This document shows, one piece after another, positions 8,110 through 16,990 of a DNA stretch of 64,000 nucleotides. Origin of the DNA: Brachybacterium aquaticum (GTDB lineage Bacteria > Actinomycetota > Actinomycetes > Actinomycetales > Dermabacteraceae); assembly GCF_014204755.1 (NCBI RefSeq), contig NZ_JACHLZ010000001.1, forward strand, positions 1,612,001 through 1,676,000, read 5' to 3'. The notes beneath the pieces were generated by a model. It was not told where the DNA came from. It saw only the letters and a program-made list of their open reading frames with translations, and did not search any database. Position numbers and translations under genes: made by a program. The number at the start of each line of letters is the position of its first letter. Positions within the stretch are counted from its first letter, which is position 1.

Positions 8110-9507
8110 TCAGCGGCGGGAGAGCATCTCCGCGACCAGGAAGGCCAGCTCGAGGGACTGCTGATGGTTCAGCCGCGGATCCACGAGGGTCTCGTAGCGG
8201 CGGGTCAGGCCCTCCTCGTCGATCTCCCCGGTGCCGCCAAGGACCTCGGTGACGTCGTCGCCGGTGAGCTCCATGTGCAGGCCGGCCGGGACGGTGCCGA
8301 GCGACTGGTGCACCTCGAAGAAGCCCACGACCTCGTCGAGGATGTCCTCGAAGCGGCGGGTCTTGTACCCGTTGGAGGAGGTGATGGTGTTGCCGTGCAT
8401 CGGATCGGTCACCCACGCCACCTGGGCGCCGGAGTCGCGCACGCCCTCGACCAGGGCCGGGAGGCGGTCGCGGATCTTGCCCGCCCCCATGCGGGTGATG
8501 AAGGTGAGGCGACCCGGCTCCCGCTCGGGATCGAGCTTGTCGATGAGGCGCAGTGCGTCGTCGACCGACGCGTCCGGACCGAGCTTCACCCCGATGGGGT
8601 TGCGCAGACGTGCCATGAAGTCCACGTGCGCGCCGTCGAGCTGACGGGTGCGCTCGCCGATCCACAGGAAGTGGCCGGAGCAGCCGTAGATCTCCCCGGT
8701 GCGGGAATCGATCCGGGAGAGCGCCTCCTCGTAGTCAAGCAGCAGCGCCTCGTGGGAGGCGTAGAACTCCACGACCTTCAGCGCGTCGAAGTCCGCGCCG
8801 ATCGCGTCCATGAAGCGGATGGCCTTGTCGATCTGCCCGGCCAGCTCCTCGTAGCGGTCGTAGCCCGCGCCGGAGGAGGTGAAGCCGCGGTTCCAGGAGT
8901 GGACCTCGCGCAGGTCGGCGAAGCCGCCGCCCGTGAAGGCGCGCAGCAGGTTCAGGGTGGAGGCGCTGGTGGTGTAGGTCCTCCACAGGCGCTTCGGGTC
9001 CGGGATGCGGGCGGACTCGGTGAATGAGTACTCGTTGACGGCGTCACCGCGGTAGGTGGGCAGGGTGACGCCGTCGCGGGTCTCCTCGTCGGCGGAGCGC
9101 GGCTTGGCGAACTGGCCCGCCATGCGGCCCATCTTCACCACCGGCACCGAGGCGCCGTAGGTCAGCACCGCGGACATCTGCAGGATCGTGCGGATCTTGT
9201 TGCGGATCCGGTCGGCGGTGGAGTCGGCGAAGGTCTCGGCGCAGTCCCCGCCGGCGAGCAGGAAGGCCTCGCCCCGGGCCGCGGCGGCGACGCGCTCGCG
9301 CAGCACGTCGACCTCTCCGGCGAAGACCAGCGGCGGGGCGGCGCGCAGCGCGTCGAACACGCCCTGACGGGCTTCCTCGTCCGGCCACACCGGCTGCTGC
9401 ACGCGGGGATACTCGCGCCAGGCGCCGAGGGCGGCGAGGCCGTCATCGGCGGAGGACAGCGAGAAGGCGTGCGCGCGGGCAGGGGCGTCGGGGCTGAATT
9501 GAGTCAC
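8110..9507 (-). CDS. aroG: Class II DAHP synthase (3-deoxy-7-phosphoheptulonate synthase)
   Basis: This enzyme condenses phosphoenolpyruvate with erythrose 4-phosphate, the first step of the shikimate pathway. The 465-residue length and motifs (LLAGGDCAETF, KMGRMAGQFAKPRS, SHEALLLDYEEAL, RNPIGVKLGP, WVTDPMHGNT and LHMELTGDDVTEVLGG) identify the plant-like class II family, the type used by M. tuberculosis AroG. The cysteine of GGDC and the histidine of DPMHGN are metal ligands in the family. Translation begins at a GTG six bases after a TACCCT hexamer, so the mRNA is probably leaderless. A shared hairpin separates it from pknL. Confidence 0.96.
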   Translation of the reverse strand: MTQFSPDAPARAHAFSLSSADDGLAALGAWREYPRVQQPVWPDEEARQGVFDALRAAPPLVFAGEVDVLRERVAAAARGEAFLLAGGDCAETFADSTADRIRNKIRTILQMSAVLTYGASVPVVKMGRMAGQFAKPRSADEETRDGVTLPTYRGDAVNEYSFTESARIPDPKRLWRTYTTSASTLNLLRAFTGGGFADLREVHSWNRGFTSSGAGYDRYEELAGQIDKAIRFMDAIGADFDALKVVEFYASHEALLLDYEEALSRIDSRTGEIYGCSGHFLWIGERTRQLDGAHVDFMARLRNPIGVKLGPDASVDDALRLIDKLDPEREPGRLTFITRMGAGKIRDRLPALVEGVRDSGAQVAWVTDPMHGNTITSSNGYKTRRFEDILDEVVGFFEVHQSLGTVPAGLHMELTGDDVTEVLGGTGEIDEEGLTRRYETLVDPRLNHQQSLELAFLVAEMLSRR

Positions 9508-9519
9508 CCCGACAGGGTA
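9508..9519 (-). promoter_or_regulatory. Leaderless promoter of aroG
   Basis: On the minus strand TACCCT (9519-9514) ends six bases before the GTG at 9507, without a ribosome binding site between. Confidence 0.55.
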
Positions 9520-9579
9520 GCCAAGCCCGCGCCCTCCCGGGGCCCGGCACCCGAGGGGCGGGCGGGCATCACACCCGTC

Positions 9580-9635
9580 GGCCGACGGGGCAGGCCGAGG
9601 CGGCCGACGGGGCGGGGAGCGCGGGGCCGACGGGG
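9580..9635. repeat. Three copies of GGCCGACGGGG
   Basis: The 11-mer occurs at 9580, 9602 and 9625 (spacing 22-23 bp) just beyond the stop codon of the acyltransferase gene. The same GTCGGCCGAC-type word recurs in many intergenic and low-complexity coding places in the window. Confidence 0.7.
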
Positions 9636-9639
9636 AGGC

Positions 9640-10347
9640 TCAGCCCGCCGACTCCGCCTCTCGCTTCAGCCGGCGCTTCACGTCGGCGGCGTACTCATCC
9701 ACGCGCTCCTGCCCGGAGAGCTGCTGGATGCGGTCCATGACCTCGTCGGTCACCGCGCGCAGCACCTTCGCCTCCTCGGCGCCCTCCATCCGGGCGGCGA
9801 TCTCTGAGGCGTCGATCGGCTCCCCGACCACCGCGTGGATGCGGGGGTGGCGGCGGGGGAAGTACGTCCGGCCCCGCTGGGCCTCGTGGGCGCCGAGCAT
9901 CGCGACCGGCACGATCGGGGCACCGGAGGCGAGGGCGAAGCGGGCCACGCCCGTCTTGCCGCGGTACAGGCGCCCGTCCGGGCTGCGGGTCCCCTCGGGG
10001 TAGATGCCGAGCACGTCCCCGCGGGCGAGGACCTCGAGCCCGGCATCGATCGCGGAACGGGAGGCGCTGCCGCCGCTGCGGTCCACCGGCATCACCCGCA
10101 GCCCGCGCATCACCGCGGCCACGACGCGGTTCAGCGGCGAGCGCCCGGCGAAGATGTCCGACTTGCCCAGGAAGTGCACGCTGCGGCGCACCTGCCCGGG
10201 CAGGAACACGGTGTCGGAGTAGGCCTGATGGTTCGAGGCGAGGATCACCGGGCCTGTCTCGGGGATGTTCTCGTGACCGCTGAGCGTGGGCCGCCACAGG
10301 AGGTTCACGACCCCCATGACGAAGGGCTTGGCGATCTCGTACAGCAC
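9640..10347 (-). CDS. 1-acyl-sn-glycerol-3-phosphate acyltransferase (PlsC family)
   Basis: A 235-residue membrane-associated acyltransferase expected to acylate lysophosphatidic acid in phospholipid synthesis. The HX4D catalytic box is NHQAYSD near residue 41 and the EGTR phosphate-binding box is YPEGTRSPDG near 120. One hydrophobic N-terminal segment (KPFVMGVVNLLW) probably anchors it. The GTG at 10347 has AGGAG eight bases upstream; a longer open frame upstream is the antisense of the esterase gene. It corresponds in position to Rv2182c. Divergent from the esterase gene, 84 bp apart. Confidence 0.9.
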   Translation of the reverse strand: MLYEIAKPFVMGVVNLLWRPTLSGHENIPETGPVILASNHQAYSDTVFLPGQVRRSVHFLGKSDIFAGRSPLNRVVAAVMRGLRVMPVDRSGGSASRSAIDAGLEVLARGDVLGIYPEGTRSPDGRLYRGKTGVARFALASGAPIVPVAMLGAHEAQRGRTYFPRRHPRIHAVVGEPIDASEIAARMEGAEEAKVLRAVTDEVMDRIQQLSGQERVDEYAADVKRRLKREAESAG

Positions 10348-10431
10348 GGGACGCTCCTGGGGTCTGCTCGGCGGCGGGATTGCGGACGGGGTGCGTGTGC
10401 GCCGTGCAGGAGCAGGTGCGACCATGTCCCC

Positions 10432-11217
10432 ATGGCGTTCAGCGAACTGTCCCGTCCGTGGCGCGCGCGGGGTCACTCTAACCCGCGCGGCGGGCTCCTC
10501 CTGTGCCACGGCTTCACCGGCTCGCCGCAGTCGCTGCGCCCCTGGGCGGAGCATCACGCGGCGCTCGGCTGGGAGGTCGAGCTGCCGCTCCTGCCGGGCC
10601 ACGCCCGCACCGAGCGGGAGCTGGACCGCACCCGCTGGCAGGACTGGTACGGCTGCGTGAAGGACGCGGCGCTCGAGCTGTCCGAGGCGACCGGGCCGAT
10701 CGCGGTGGGCGGGCTGTCCATGGGCGGGGCGCTCACCCTCGCCCTCGCCGAGGACCCGGATCTGCGCGGCAGGATCGCGGCGATCGTCGCGGTGAACCCG
10801 GGGATGACACTGCCCGCGGTCGCCGCCGTCGCCCCGCTGATCGCCCCCGTGGTCCGCACCCTGCCCGGGATCGGCTCCGACATCGCGCTCGAGGGCGCGG
10901 CCGAGGAGGCCTACGACCGGCTGCCGGTGCGTTCCGTCGGCCGCCTGCGTCAGCTGTTCTCCCGAACCCGCGCCGACCTCGGTGCGATCGAGGTGCCGCT
11001 GCTGCTGGCCACCTCGCGCGGGGACCACACCGTCCCGCCCACCGACAGCGACATCGTCGCCGCCGGGGTGCGCGGCCCCGTCGAGCGCCTGTCCCTGACC
11101 CGCAGCTTCCACCTCGTGCCGCTGGACCACGAGGCGGAGCTGCTGTTCGAGGCCTCCGCGCGCTTCCTGGACACGCACGTGCCCGCACGGGGACCCGCGC
11201 CGCGGAGCGCCTCATGA
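10432..11217 (+). CDS. Alpha/beta hydrolase, carboxylesterase/monoacylglycerol lipase type
   Basis: A 261-residue serine hydrolase without signal peptide. The oxyanion region is LLLCHGFTGSPQSLRPWAE, the nucleophile elbow is GLSMGG near residue 89, and the acid and histidine lie in SRGDHTVP and DHEAELLF. The overall layout resembles Est30-type carboxylesterases. The ATG at 10432 is at the start of the homologous region; the nearest ribosome site (AGGAG) is rather far upstream, so the start is moderately sure. The stop overlaps the next gene by four bases (ATGA), so the two are translationally coupled. Confidence 0.85.
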   Translation: MAFSELSRPWRARGHSNPRGGLLLCHGFTGSPQSLRPWAEHHAALGWEVELPLLPGHARTERELDRTRWQDWYGCVKDAALELSEATGPIAVGGLSMGGALTLALAEDPDLRGRIAAIVAVNPGMTLPAVAAVAPLIAPVVRTLPGIGSDIALEGAAEEAYDRLPVRSVGRLRQLFSRTRADLGAIEVPLLLATSRGDHTVPPTDSDIVAAGVRGPVERLSLTRSFHLVPLDHEAELLFEASARFLDTHVPARGPAPRSAS

Positions 11218-11822
11218 GCGGCGGACGCGACGGCCGCGGGCGGGCGCCGGAGCCTCGCCCCGATCCCCGGGACGTGGACGCCGAGTTCGCCCGCATGCTC
11301 GAGGGCGAGGGCGTCGTGCTGCCTCCCGGCGAGGCGCCGCGGGAGCTCGCCGCGCCCGCCGCCTCCCCGGCCTCGGCCGCGGACTCGAACCGGCACGACG
11401 ATGGGCACGACGACGAGGACAACGACCCGTGGTCCTTCAGCGCAGACTCCCCGCCGGAGCCGCCCACGCAGGAATCGCGCGAGCGCTCCCGCGCCGCCCA
11501 CCCCTCGCAGGGACTCTCCCCCGAGGCGAGGCCGACCGGTCCGCGGGACGCGACACCGCGCGAGCTCGACGACGACGAGGTGATCTACGGGGACTTCGTC
11601 GCCCCGGACCCCGACCTCCCCCAGCCGTCCTCGCCGGTGCTGTGGTCCTGGACCGCGCTGCTGGGCGGGTTCGTGCTCGTCCTCGTCATGGTCGTCACCC
11701 CGTCGCTGCCCGGATTCCTGGGCTGGCTCGGCGGGGTCGCCGCCCTTGGCGGCATGGTCTCGCTGCTGCTGCGCCTGCCGCGCGGGCGGCGCGAGGACGG
11801 GGACGACGGCGCCCAGGTCTGA
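11214..11822 (+). CDS. Hypothetical membrane protein
   Basis: A 202-residue protein I do not recognise. Residues 1-130 are acidic, proline-rich and disordered (including DDGHDDEDNDPWSF); DDDEVIYGDFVAPDPD follows, then two membrane helices (LWSWTALLGGFVLVLVMVV and GFLGWLGGVAALGGMVSLL) and a short basic tail. It overlaps the esterase gene by four bases and probably shares its transcript. A 21-bp duplication follows the stop codon. No function can be assigned. Confidence 0.75.
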   Translation: MSGGRDGRGRAPEPRPDPRDVDAEFARMLEGEGVVLPPGEAPRELAAPAASPASAADSNRHDDGHDDEDNDPWSFSADSPPEPPTQESRERSRAAHPSQGLSPEARPTGPRDATPRELDDDEVIYGDFVAPDPDLPQPSSPVLWSWTALLGGFVLVLVMVVTPSLPGFLGWLGGVAALGGMVSLLLRLPRGRREDGDDGAQV

Positions 11823-11828
11823 GCCGTC

Positions 11829-11870
11829 GGCCGACGGGGCGGGCTCGCCGGCCGACGGGGCGGGCTCGCA
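11829..11870 (+). repeat. 21-bp duplication after a stop codon
   Basis: Two 21-bp units (11829-11849 and 11850-11870) built around GGCCGACGGGGCGGGCTC follow the membrane-protein gene. Confidence 0.75.
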
Positions 11871-11895
11871 GGCCGGGACCCGGCGTGCGTCACCC

Positions 11896-12831
11896 TCAGC
11901 GCGCGAGGTCGGCGGCGCCGACGATGCCGGCACGGTTCCCCATCTGCGCGGGCACGAAGTCGGCCAGCGCCCGGTGGCCCCGGGCCGTGAGGTGCTCGGC
12001 GTAGGCCGCTCGGGCAGGGGCGAGCAGCAGCTCCCCGGCGGCGGAGACCCCGCCGCCGACGACCACGACCTCGGGGTCCAGCAGCGCCGCGATCGAGGCG
12101 ACGCCGCGCCCGAGCCAGGTGCCGATCTCGGCGATCAGCTCGACCGCGCCCTCGTCGCCCTGCTGCGCCAGGCGGGTGATGAGGGGCCCGTCGATGGCCT
12201 TGCGGTCGCCGCCGGCGGCCTGGACCAGCCGGCCCAGCAGCGGGTCGCCGGTCGCGGCGCGGCGCTTGGCCGCGCGCACCAGTGCGGTGCCGGCCGTGTA
12301 CTGCTCGAGGCAGCCGCGCAGTCCGCAGCCGCACCACTGCCCGTCGGGCACCGCGGTCATGTGGGCGACCTCGCCCGCGAAGCCGCCGGAGCCGCGCAGG
12401 AGGTTCCCGTCCAGCACCACCGCGCCGCCGAGACCGGTGCCCACCGTCATCATCAGCATGTGCCGGGCCTCGGTGGCGGCGCCGAAGCGGTACTCGGCCC
12501 AGCCCGCGGCGTTGGCGTCGTTCTCGACCACGACCGGCAGCCCGGTGAGGCGCTCGAGCTCCTCGGCCAGGGCGTGCTCGCGCCAGGCCAGGTTCGCTGA
12601 GAACCGCACGGTGCGGCGGTCCGCGGCGACGAAGCCCGCCGCCCCGACGCCCACTCCCACCACGTCGTGGGCGGAGCGCAGCTCGGCCACGGCGTCCGCG
12701 ACGGCCGCCTCGATGAGCACCGCGTCGGTCGCGGGGGTGCTGCGGGTGGTGGCTGCGATGATCTCGCCGGCCTCGTCCACGACCCCGGCCGCGATCTTGG
12801 TCCCGCCGATGTCCACGCCGATGGAGAGCAT
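11896..12831 (-). CDS. ROK-family glucokinase
   Basis: A 311-residue ROK kinase that probably phosphorylates glucose with ATP in the cytoplasm. It has the phosphate loop DIGGTKIAAG at 7-16, the sugar-binding ENDANAAGWAE, the second phosphate stretch TVGTGLGGA, and the ROK zinc motif CGCGLRGCLEQY near 165 with GEVAHM before it. There is no N-terminal helix-turn-helix, so it is an enzyme and not a ROK repressor. Glucose specificity is inferred from the family. A GAGG lies about 13 bases before the ATG. It is divergent from the acyl-CoA ligase gene. Confidence 0.88.
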   Translation of the reverse strand: MLSIGVDIGGTKIAAGVVDEAGEIIAATTRSTPATDAVLIEAAVADAVAELRSAHDVVGVGVGAAGFVAADRRTVRFSANLAWREHALAEELERLTGLPVVVENDANAAGWAEYRFGAATEARHMLMMTVGTGLGGAVVLDGNLLRGSGGFAGEVAHMTAVPDGQWCGCGLRGCLEQYTAGTALVRAAKRRAATGDPLLGRLVQAAGGDRKAIDGPLITRLAQQGDEGAVELIAEIGTWLGRGVASIAALLDPEVVVVGGGVSAAGELLLAPARAAYAEHLTARGHRALADFVPAQMGNRAGIVGAADLAR

Positions 12832-12912
12832 GCTGTCCGTGCCTCGTTCCTGATGGTCTTCCCGATGCTGTGGGCGGCGCCGCGACCCATCGGGGCGCGC
12901 CTGTCGTGGCCC

Positions 12913-12938
12913 ATCGTAGAGGCCCTCTGCCGTAGACT
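12913..12938. promoter_or_regulatory. Divergent -10 elements of glucokinase and acyl-CoA ligase genes
   Basis: TACGAT on the minus strand (12918-12913) faces the glucokinase gene and TAGACT on the plus strand (12933-12938) faces the ligase gene. No convincing -35 boxes are seen. Confidence 0.45.
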
Positions 12939-13017
12939 TCGGGGGACCCCACCAGCGCTTCCGGTCAGGTTCCCGGTTCGCCGGTCCTGCCCACCCGACC
13001 GGATCGAAGGAGATTCG

Positions 13018-14826
13018 ATGAAGCAGTTCAGCACGCCCCCGCAGCACGAGAGCCGCCCCGACGAGAACGCGACGGATCTGCTGCTCGGCAGGCTCCGCGC
13101 GAATCCCTCGGTCCCGATCTACGAACTGGCGCAGGAGGGCGGCGGGTACACGCCGCTGAGCACCGCGGACTTCCTCGCCGAGGTCAAGGCCGTCGCCAAG
13201 GGCCTGATCGCCTCCGGCGTCGAGTCCGGAGACGTCGTCGCGATCCTGTCCCGCACCCGCTACGAGTGGGCGCTGGTGGACTGGGCCGTGTGGTGGGCCG
13301 GGGGTGTGAGCGTCCCGATCTACGAGACCTCCTCCCCCAGCCAGATCCAGTGGATCGCCTCCGATTCGGACGCGAAGTTCGCCCTCGTGGAGACCACCCG
13401 CCACAAGGAGGACGTGGAGTCCGTCCGCGGCGACCTGCCCTCCCTCACCCGGATCGGCGTGCTCGACGACGGGATCCTCGAGGACCTGAAGTCCCGCGGC
13501 AAGGACGTCTCCGACGAGGATCTCGAGGCGCGCCGCACCTCGCGCCGTCTCGAGGACGTCGCCACGATCATCTACACCTCGGGCACCACCGGCCGTCCCA
13601 AGGGCGCCGAGCTCACCCACGCCAACTTCGTGGACACCACCCGCAGCGCCGTGACGCTGCTGGGCGACGAGGTCCTCCCGACCGGCTCGCGCCTGCTGAT
13701 GTTCCTGCCGATGGCGCACGTGTTCGCGCGCCTGATCACGGTGCTCGCCGCCGCCTGGCCCGTCACCACCGCGTTCACCCCGGACACGAAGAACCTCCTG
13801 CCCGACCTCGCGGCCTTCAAGCCGACCTTCCTCCTCGCCGTCCCGCGTGTGTTCGAGAAGGTCTACAACGGCGCCGAGGCCAAGGCGATCGCCGGCGGCA
13901 AGGGCAAGATCTTCGCGGCCGCCGCGAAGACGGCCATCGACTACTCCACCGCCCTGTCCGAGGGGAAGGTGCCGCTGCCTCTGAAGGCCAAGCACAAGGT
14001 CTTCGACAAGCTCGTCTACGGCACGCTCCGCAACGCGATGGGCGGCCAGGTGAAGTGGGCCGTCTCCGGCGGCGCCCCGCTCGGCGCGCGCCTGTCGCAC
14101 TTCTTCCGCGGCATCGGGGTGACGATCCTGGAGGGCTACGGCCTCACCGAGACCACCGCGCCCATCAGCGTGAACCTTCCCTGGGACGTGCGCCCCGGCA
14201 CCGTCGGCCCGCCGCTGCCCGGCGCCTCCGTCGCGATCGACGACGACGGCGAGCTGCTGGTCAAGGGCGTGATGGTCTTCAAGGGGTATCACAACAACCC
14301 CGAGGCCACCGAGGAATCGTTCAAGGACGGCTGGTTCCACACCGGCGACCTCGGCGCCCTCGCGGAGGACGGCTCGATCACCATCACCGGCCGCCGCAAG
14401 GAGGTCATCGTGACCGCCGGCGGCAAGAACGTCTCCCCCGCCCAGCTCGAGGACCAGCTGCGCTCCCACCCGCTGGTCAGCCAGTGCGTGGTCATCGGCG
14501 ACCAGAAGCCCTTCGTCGCCACGATCCTCACGCTGGATGCCGAGATGCTCCCCACCTGGCTGAAGAACAACGGCCTGCCGGAGATGTCGGTCACCGAGGC
14601 GGCCCAGGACCAGCGCGTCCGGGCCGAGCTGCAGACGGTCGTGGACCGCGCGAACACCTCCGTCTCCCGCGCCGAGTCCATCCGCGCCTTCGAGGTCATC
14701 GACTCGGACTTCACCGAGGAGAACGGGTACCTCACCCCCTCGATGAAACTCAAGCGCAACGTGGTCGTGAAGGACATGGCCCCGATCATCGACAAGATCT
14801 ACTCGAGCTCGAAGCCGAAGAGCTGA
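13018..14826 (+). CDS. Long-chain fatty-acid-CoA ligase (FadD15-like)
   Basis: An AMP-forming acyl-CoA synthetase of 602 residues that activates long-chain fatty acids. Motifs in order: YTSGTTGRPKGAELTH near 185, the LPMAHVFAR gate region, GYGLTETTAPIS, TGDLGALAEDGSI and GRRKEVIVTAGGKNVSP. The AAGGAG six bases before the ATG is strong. The same position in M. tuberculosis is taken by fadD15 (Rv2187). The stop codon lies in the first unit of a 13-bp tandem repeat and a perfect hairpin follows. Confidence 0.93.
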   Translation: MKQFSTPPQHESRPDENATDLLLGRLRANPSVPIYELAQEGGGYTPLSTADFLAEVKAVAKGLIASGVESGDVVAILSRTRYEWALVDWAVWWAGGVSVPIYETSSPSQIQWIASDSDAKFALVETTRHKEDVESVRGDLPSLTRIGVLDDGILEDLKSRGKDVSDEDLEARRTSRRLEDVATIIYTSGTTGRPKGAELTHANFVDTTRSAVTLLGDEVLPTGSRLLMFLPMAHVFARLITVLAAAWPVTTAFTPDTKNLLPDLAAFKPTFLLAVPRVFEKVYNGAEAKAIAGGKGKIFAAAAKTAIDYSTALSEGKVPLPLKAKHKVFDKLVYGTLRNAMGGQVKWAVSGGAPLGARLSHFFRGIGVTILEGYGLTETTAPISVNLPWDVRPGTVGPPLPGASVAIDDDGELLVKGVMVFKGYHNNPEATEESFKDGWFHTGDLGALAEDGSITITGRRKEVIVTAGGKNVSPAQLEDQLRSHPLVSQCVVIGDQKPFVATILTLDAEMLPTWLKNNGLPEMSVTEAAQDQRVRAELQTVVDRANTSVSRAESIRAFEVIDSDFTEENGYLTPSMKLKRNVVVKDMAPIIDKIYSSSKPKS

Positions 14827-14872
14827 TCCCGTCGGCCGACCCCATCAGCTGATCCCGTCAGCTGATGTCGTC
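14821..14872 (+). repeat. 13-bp tandem repeat starting at the acyl-CoA ligase stop codon
   Basis: Four 13-bp units: AGCTGATCCCGTC (14821-14833), a diverged GGCCGACCCCATC (14834-14846), AGCTGATCCCGTC again (14847-14859) and AGCTGATGTCGTC (14860-14872). The first unit contains the stop TGA. Confidence 0.85.
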
Positions 14873-14890
14873 GGCCGGACGCCCCCCGCG

Positions 14891-14917
14891 GCCCCGACGT
14901 CCCTCGGACGTCGGGGC
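14891..14917 (+). terminator. Terminator hairpin after the acyl-CoA ligase gene
   Basis: A perfect 12-bp stem (GCCCCGACGTCC and its complement) with a CTC loop, 24 bp before the next promoter. Confidence 0.8.
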
Positions 14918-14940
14918 CGTCGCCCGTCAGAGGGCCGTCG

Positions 14941-14953
14941 TAACCTGTCCCCC
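14941..14953 (+). promoter_or_regulatory. Leaderless promoter of the exonuclease gene
   Basis: TAACCT (14941-14946) ends seven bases before the ATG at 14954; only C-rich sequence lies between. Confidence 0.6.
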
Positions 14954-16624
14954 ATGTCCGCACGCCGCCAGCTGAGCTTCGACGACCTCGGCACCCCGCT
15001 GGCGGAGGCGACGATGGTGGTGGTCGACCTCGAGACCACCGGCACGAATCCCGCGGCCGACGCGATCACGGAGATCGGCGCGGTGAAGGTGCGCGGCGGC
15101 GAGGTCCTCGGGGAGTTCCGCACCTTCGTCGACCCCGAGCGGCCGATCCCCGCCTACATCGCCTCCCTCACCGGGATCACCGACGCCACCGTGGCCGGCG
15201 CCCCGCGGATCTCCACGGTGCTGCCGATGTTCCTGGACTTCGTGGGCCCGGCGGCGCTGGTCGCCCACAACGCCCGGTTCGACATCTCCTTCCTGCGCGC
15301 CCGCGCCGCCGAGTGCGACGTGGAATGGCCGAAGGTGCCGGTGCTGGACACCCTCGCGCTCGCCCGCACCGTGTTCCGGCGCGACGAGGTGCGCGACCAC
15401 AAGCTCTCCACCCTCGCCGCGCACGTCGGCGCGAGCATCACCCCGGACCACCGTGCCCTCTCCGACGCCCGCGCGACGGTCGACGTGCTCCACGCAATCA
15501 TCGAACGGCTCGGCCCCACCAGCGCCTCGACCCTCGAGGACCTCGGCTCCGCCCACCGCCGCGCGACCCCGGTCCAGCTGCGCAAGAAGCACCTCGCGGC
15601 CGACGTCCCCGCCGTGCCCGGCGTCTACCAGTTCCTCGACGCCTCCGGCGCCGTGCTGTACGTCGGCACCTCCCGGAACCTCCGCTCCCGCGTGCGCACC
15701 TACTTCACCGCGAGCGAGACCCGCCGCGCGGTGCTGGACATGCTGCCGCGCGCCGAGTCGCTGCGGGTGATCGAGTGCGCGACGGCCACCGAGGCCGCGG
15801 TGCGGGAGCTGCGGATCATCGCGCGGGAGAAGCCGCCGTCGAACCGGCGCGGTCTGCGCCCGGAGAAGGCCAACTGGCTGCGCCTCGGCCCCGGCACCGA
15901 GGGACTGCGGGCCGCGCGGCTCGCGCGCAGCGAGGACGACGGCTCCGCCCAGATCGGCCCGCTCACCTCCCGACACGACGTGGAGCCGTTGAAGGGCCTG
16001 CTCACCGACGCGGTGATGGGGCGGCTCTCGGCGTTCGGCGAGGGCAGGGCGGCCGACGGGGACGGCGGGCCTGCCACGAGCGGGCACCGTGACCGCGTGC
16101 GGCGGGCGATGATCTCCGACCCCCGCGAGGTGCTCGATCACGTCGCGCAGCGGATGCGGGCCCAGGTCGCGGCCGGACGCTACGAGGAGGCGGAGAAGCT
16201 GCGCCGCCTCGCCGGGACCTACCTTGCTGCGGCCCGGCGCGCCTCACGGCTGCGGGCGCTGGCCGAGGTGCCGCTGCTCATCGCCGCCCGTCCCAGCATC
16301 GAGCCGGTGATCGGGGGTCGCGGCTGGGAGCTGCTCGCGGTGCGCCACGGCCGCTTCTCCGGCTCGACCCTCGTCCCGGCCGCGAAGGATCCCGTGCCCT
16401 TCGCCCGGTCGCTGGCGATGACGGGGCAGGGCGAGGCGGAGCTCGCCGCTCCCCTGTGCCAGGGATACCACCAGGAGGCGGAGATCCTGCTGAGCTGGCT
16501 CGAGGGCGAGGGGGTGCGCACGGTGCTGTGCGAGGGCGAATGGAAGGTCCCGGCCCGGGCCCGGTTCGACGACGCCCATCTCGCGAGGCGCTTCGCCCTC
16601 ACCTCCGCGGCCGCGGAGGCATAG
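14954..16624 (+). CDS. DnaQ-like exonuclease fused to UvrC-type GIY-YIG endonuclease
   Basis: A 556-residue fusion. Residues 20-185 are a DEDDh 3'-5' exonuclease: Exo I VVVDLETTG (Asp25, Glu27), Exo II LVAHNARFDISFL, Exo III HRALSDARATVDVL. Residues about 218-300 are a GIY-YIG nuclease as in UvrC/Cho (VPGVYQFLD, LYVGTSRNLRSR). Near 400-420 a UVR-like helical hairpin (AAGRYEEAEKLRRLAG) follows. The architecture is that of Rv2191 in M. tuberculosis and suggests a DNA repair nuclease that incises and trims; its physiological role is unproved. The gene sits before trpD as in M. tuberculosis. Confidence 0.92.
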   Translation: MSARRQLSFDDLGTPLAEATMVVVDLETTGTNPAADAITEIGAVKVRGGEVLGEFRTFVDPERPIPAYIASLTGITDATVAGAPRISTVLPMFLDFVGPAALVAHNARFDISFLRARAAECDVEWPKVPVLDTLALARTVFRRDEVRDHKLSTLAAHVGASITPDHRALSDARATVDVLHAIIERLGPTSASTLEDLGSAHRRATPVQLRKKHLAADVPAVPGVYQFLDASGAVLYVGTSRNLRSRVRTYFTASETRRAVLDMLPRAESLRVIECATATEAAVRELRIIAREKPPSNRRGLRPEKANWLRLGPGTEGLRAARLARSEDDGSAQIGPLTSRHDVEPLKGLLTDAVMGRLSAFGEGRAADGDGGPATSGHRDRVRRAMISDPREVLDHVAQRMRAQVAAGRYEEAEKLRRLAGTYLAAARRASRLRALAEVPLLIAARPSIEPVIGGRGWELLAVRHGRFSGSTLVPAAKDPVPFARSLAMTGQGEAELAAPLCQGYHQEAEILLSWLEGEGVRTVLCEGEWKVPARARFDDAHLARRFALTSAAAEA

Positions 16625-16674
16625 GCTCGAGACAGCACCGCACGGCAGCTGCCGTCACCGTCGAAGGAGAAGCC

Positions 16675-16956
16675 ATGATCACCGCCATCGTCTCGATCGT
16701 CGTCGACCCCAGCCGCATCCCGGAGGTGGCGCAGTCGGTCGTGGACATCGACGGAGTCGAGCAGGTCTAGTCCGTCACCGGCGACGTGGACCTCATCGCC
16801 GTGGTCCGTGTGAAGGCCCACGAGGACCTCGCCGGCGTCATCGCCGACCACCTCAGCAAGGTCGAGGGCGTCCTGGACACCACCACGAACATCGCCTTCA
16901 AGACCTATTCCAAGCGCGACCTCGACGCCGCCTTCGACCCCGGCCTGGACAGCTGA
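16675..16956 (+). pseudogene. Lrp/AsnC ligand-binding (RAM) domain protein interrupted by an amber codon
   Basis: A stand-alone RAM domain of 93 codons resembling the effector half of Lrp/AsnC regulators (MITAIVSIVVDPSRIPEVAQ, later DVDLIAVVRVKAHEDLAGVI and NIAFKTYSKRDLDAAF). GAAGGAGA precedes the ATG. Codon 32 (16768-16770) is TAG at the point where family members have a tyrosine (VYSVTGDVDLIA). Everything after it keeps the frame, the family residues and high third-position G+C, so the interruption is one base (TAC or TAT to TAG) and recent, or a sequencing error, or suppressed. A GTG just downstream could restart translation. A perfect terminator hairpin follows. Confidence 0.8.
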
Positions 16957-16990
16957 CCCCAGGGGCGGGCGCGACTCGGCCAGGACGACG

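Noticed and set aside
9835-11217. A 460-codon frame that would extend the esterase upstream
   Set aside because: The upstream part is antisense to the acyltransferase gene; the alpha/beta hydrolase fold starts at the ATG at 10432.
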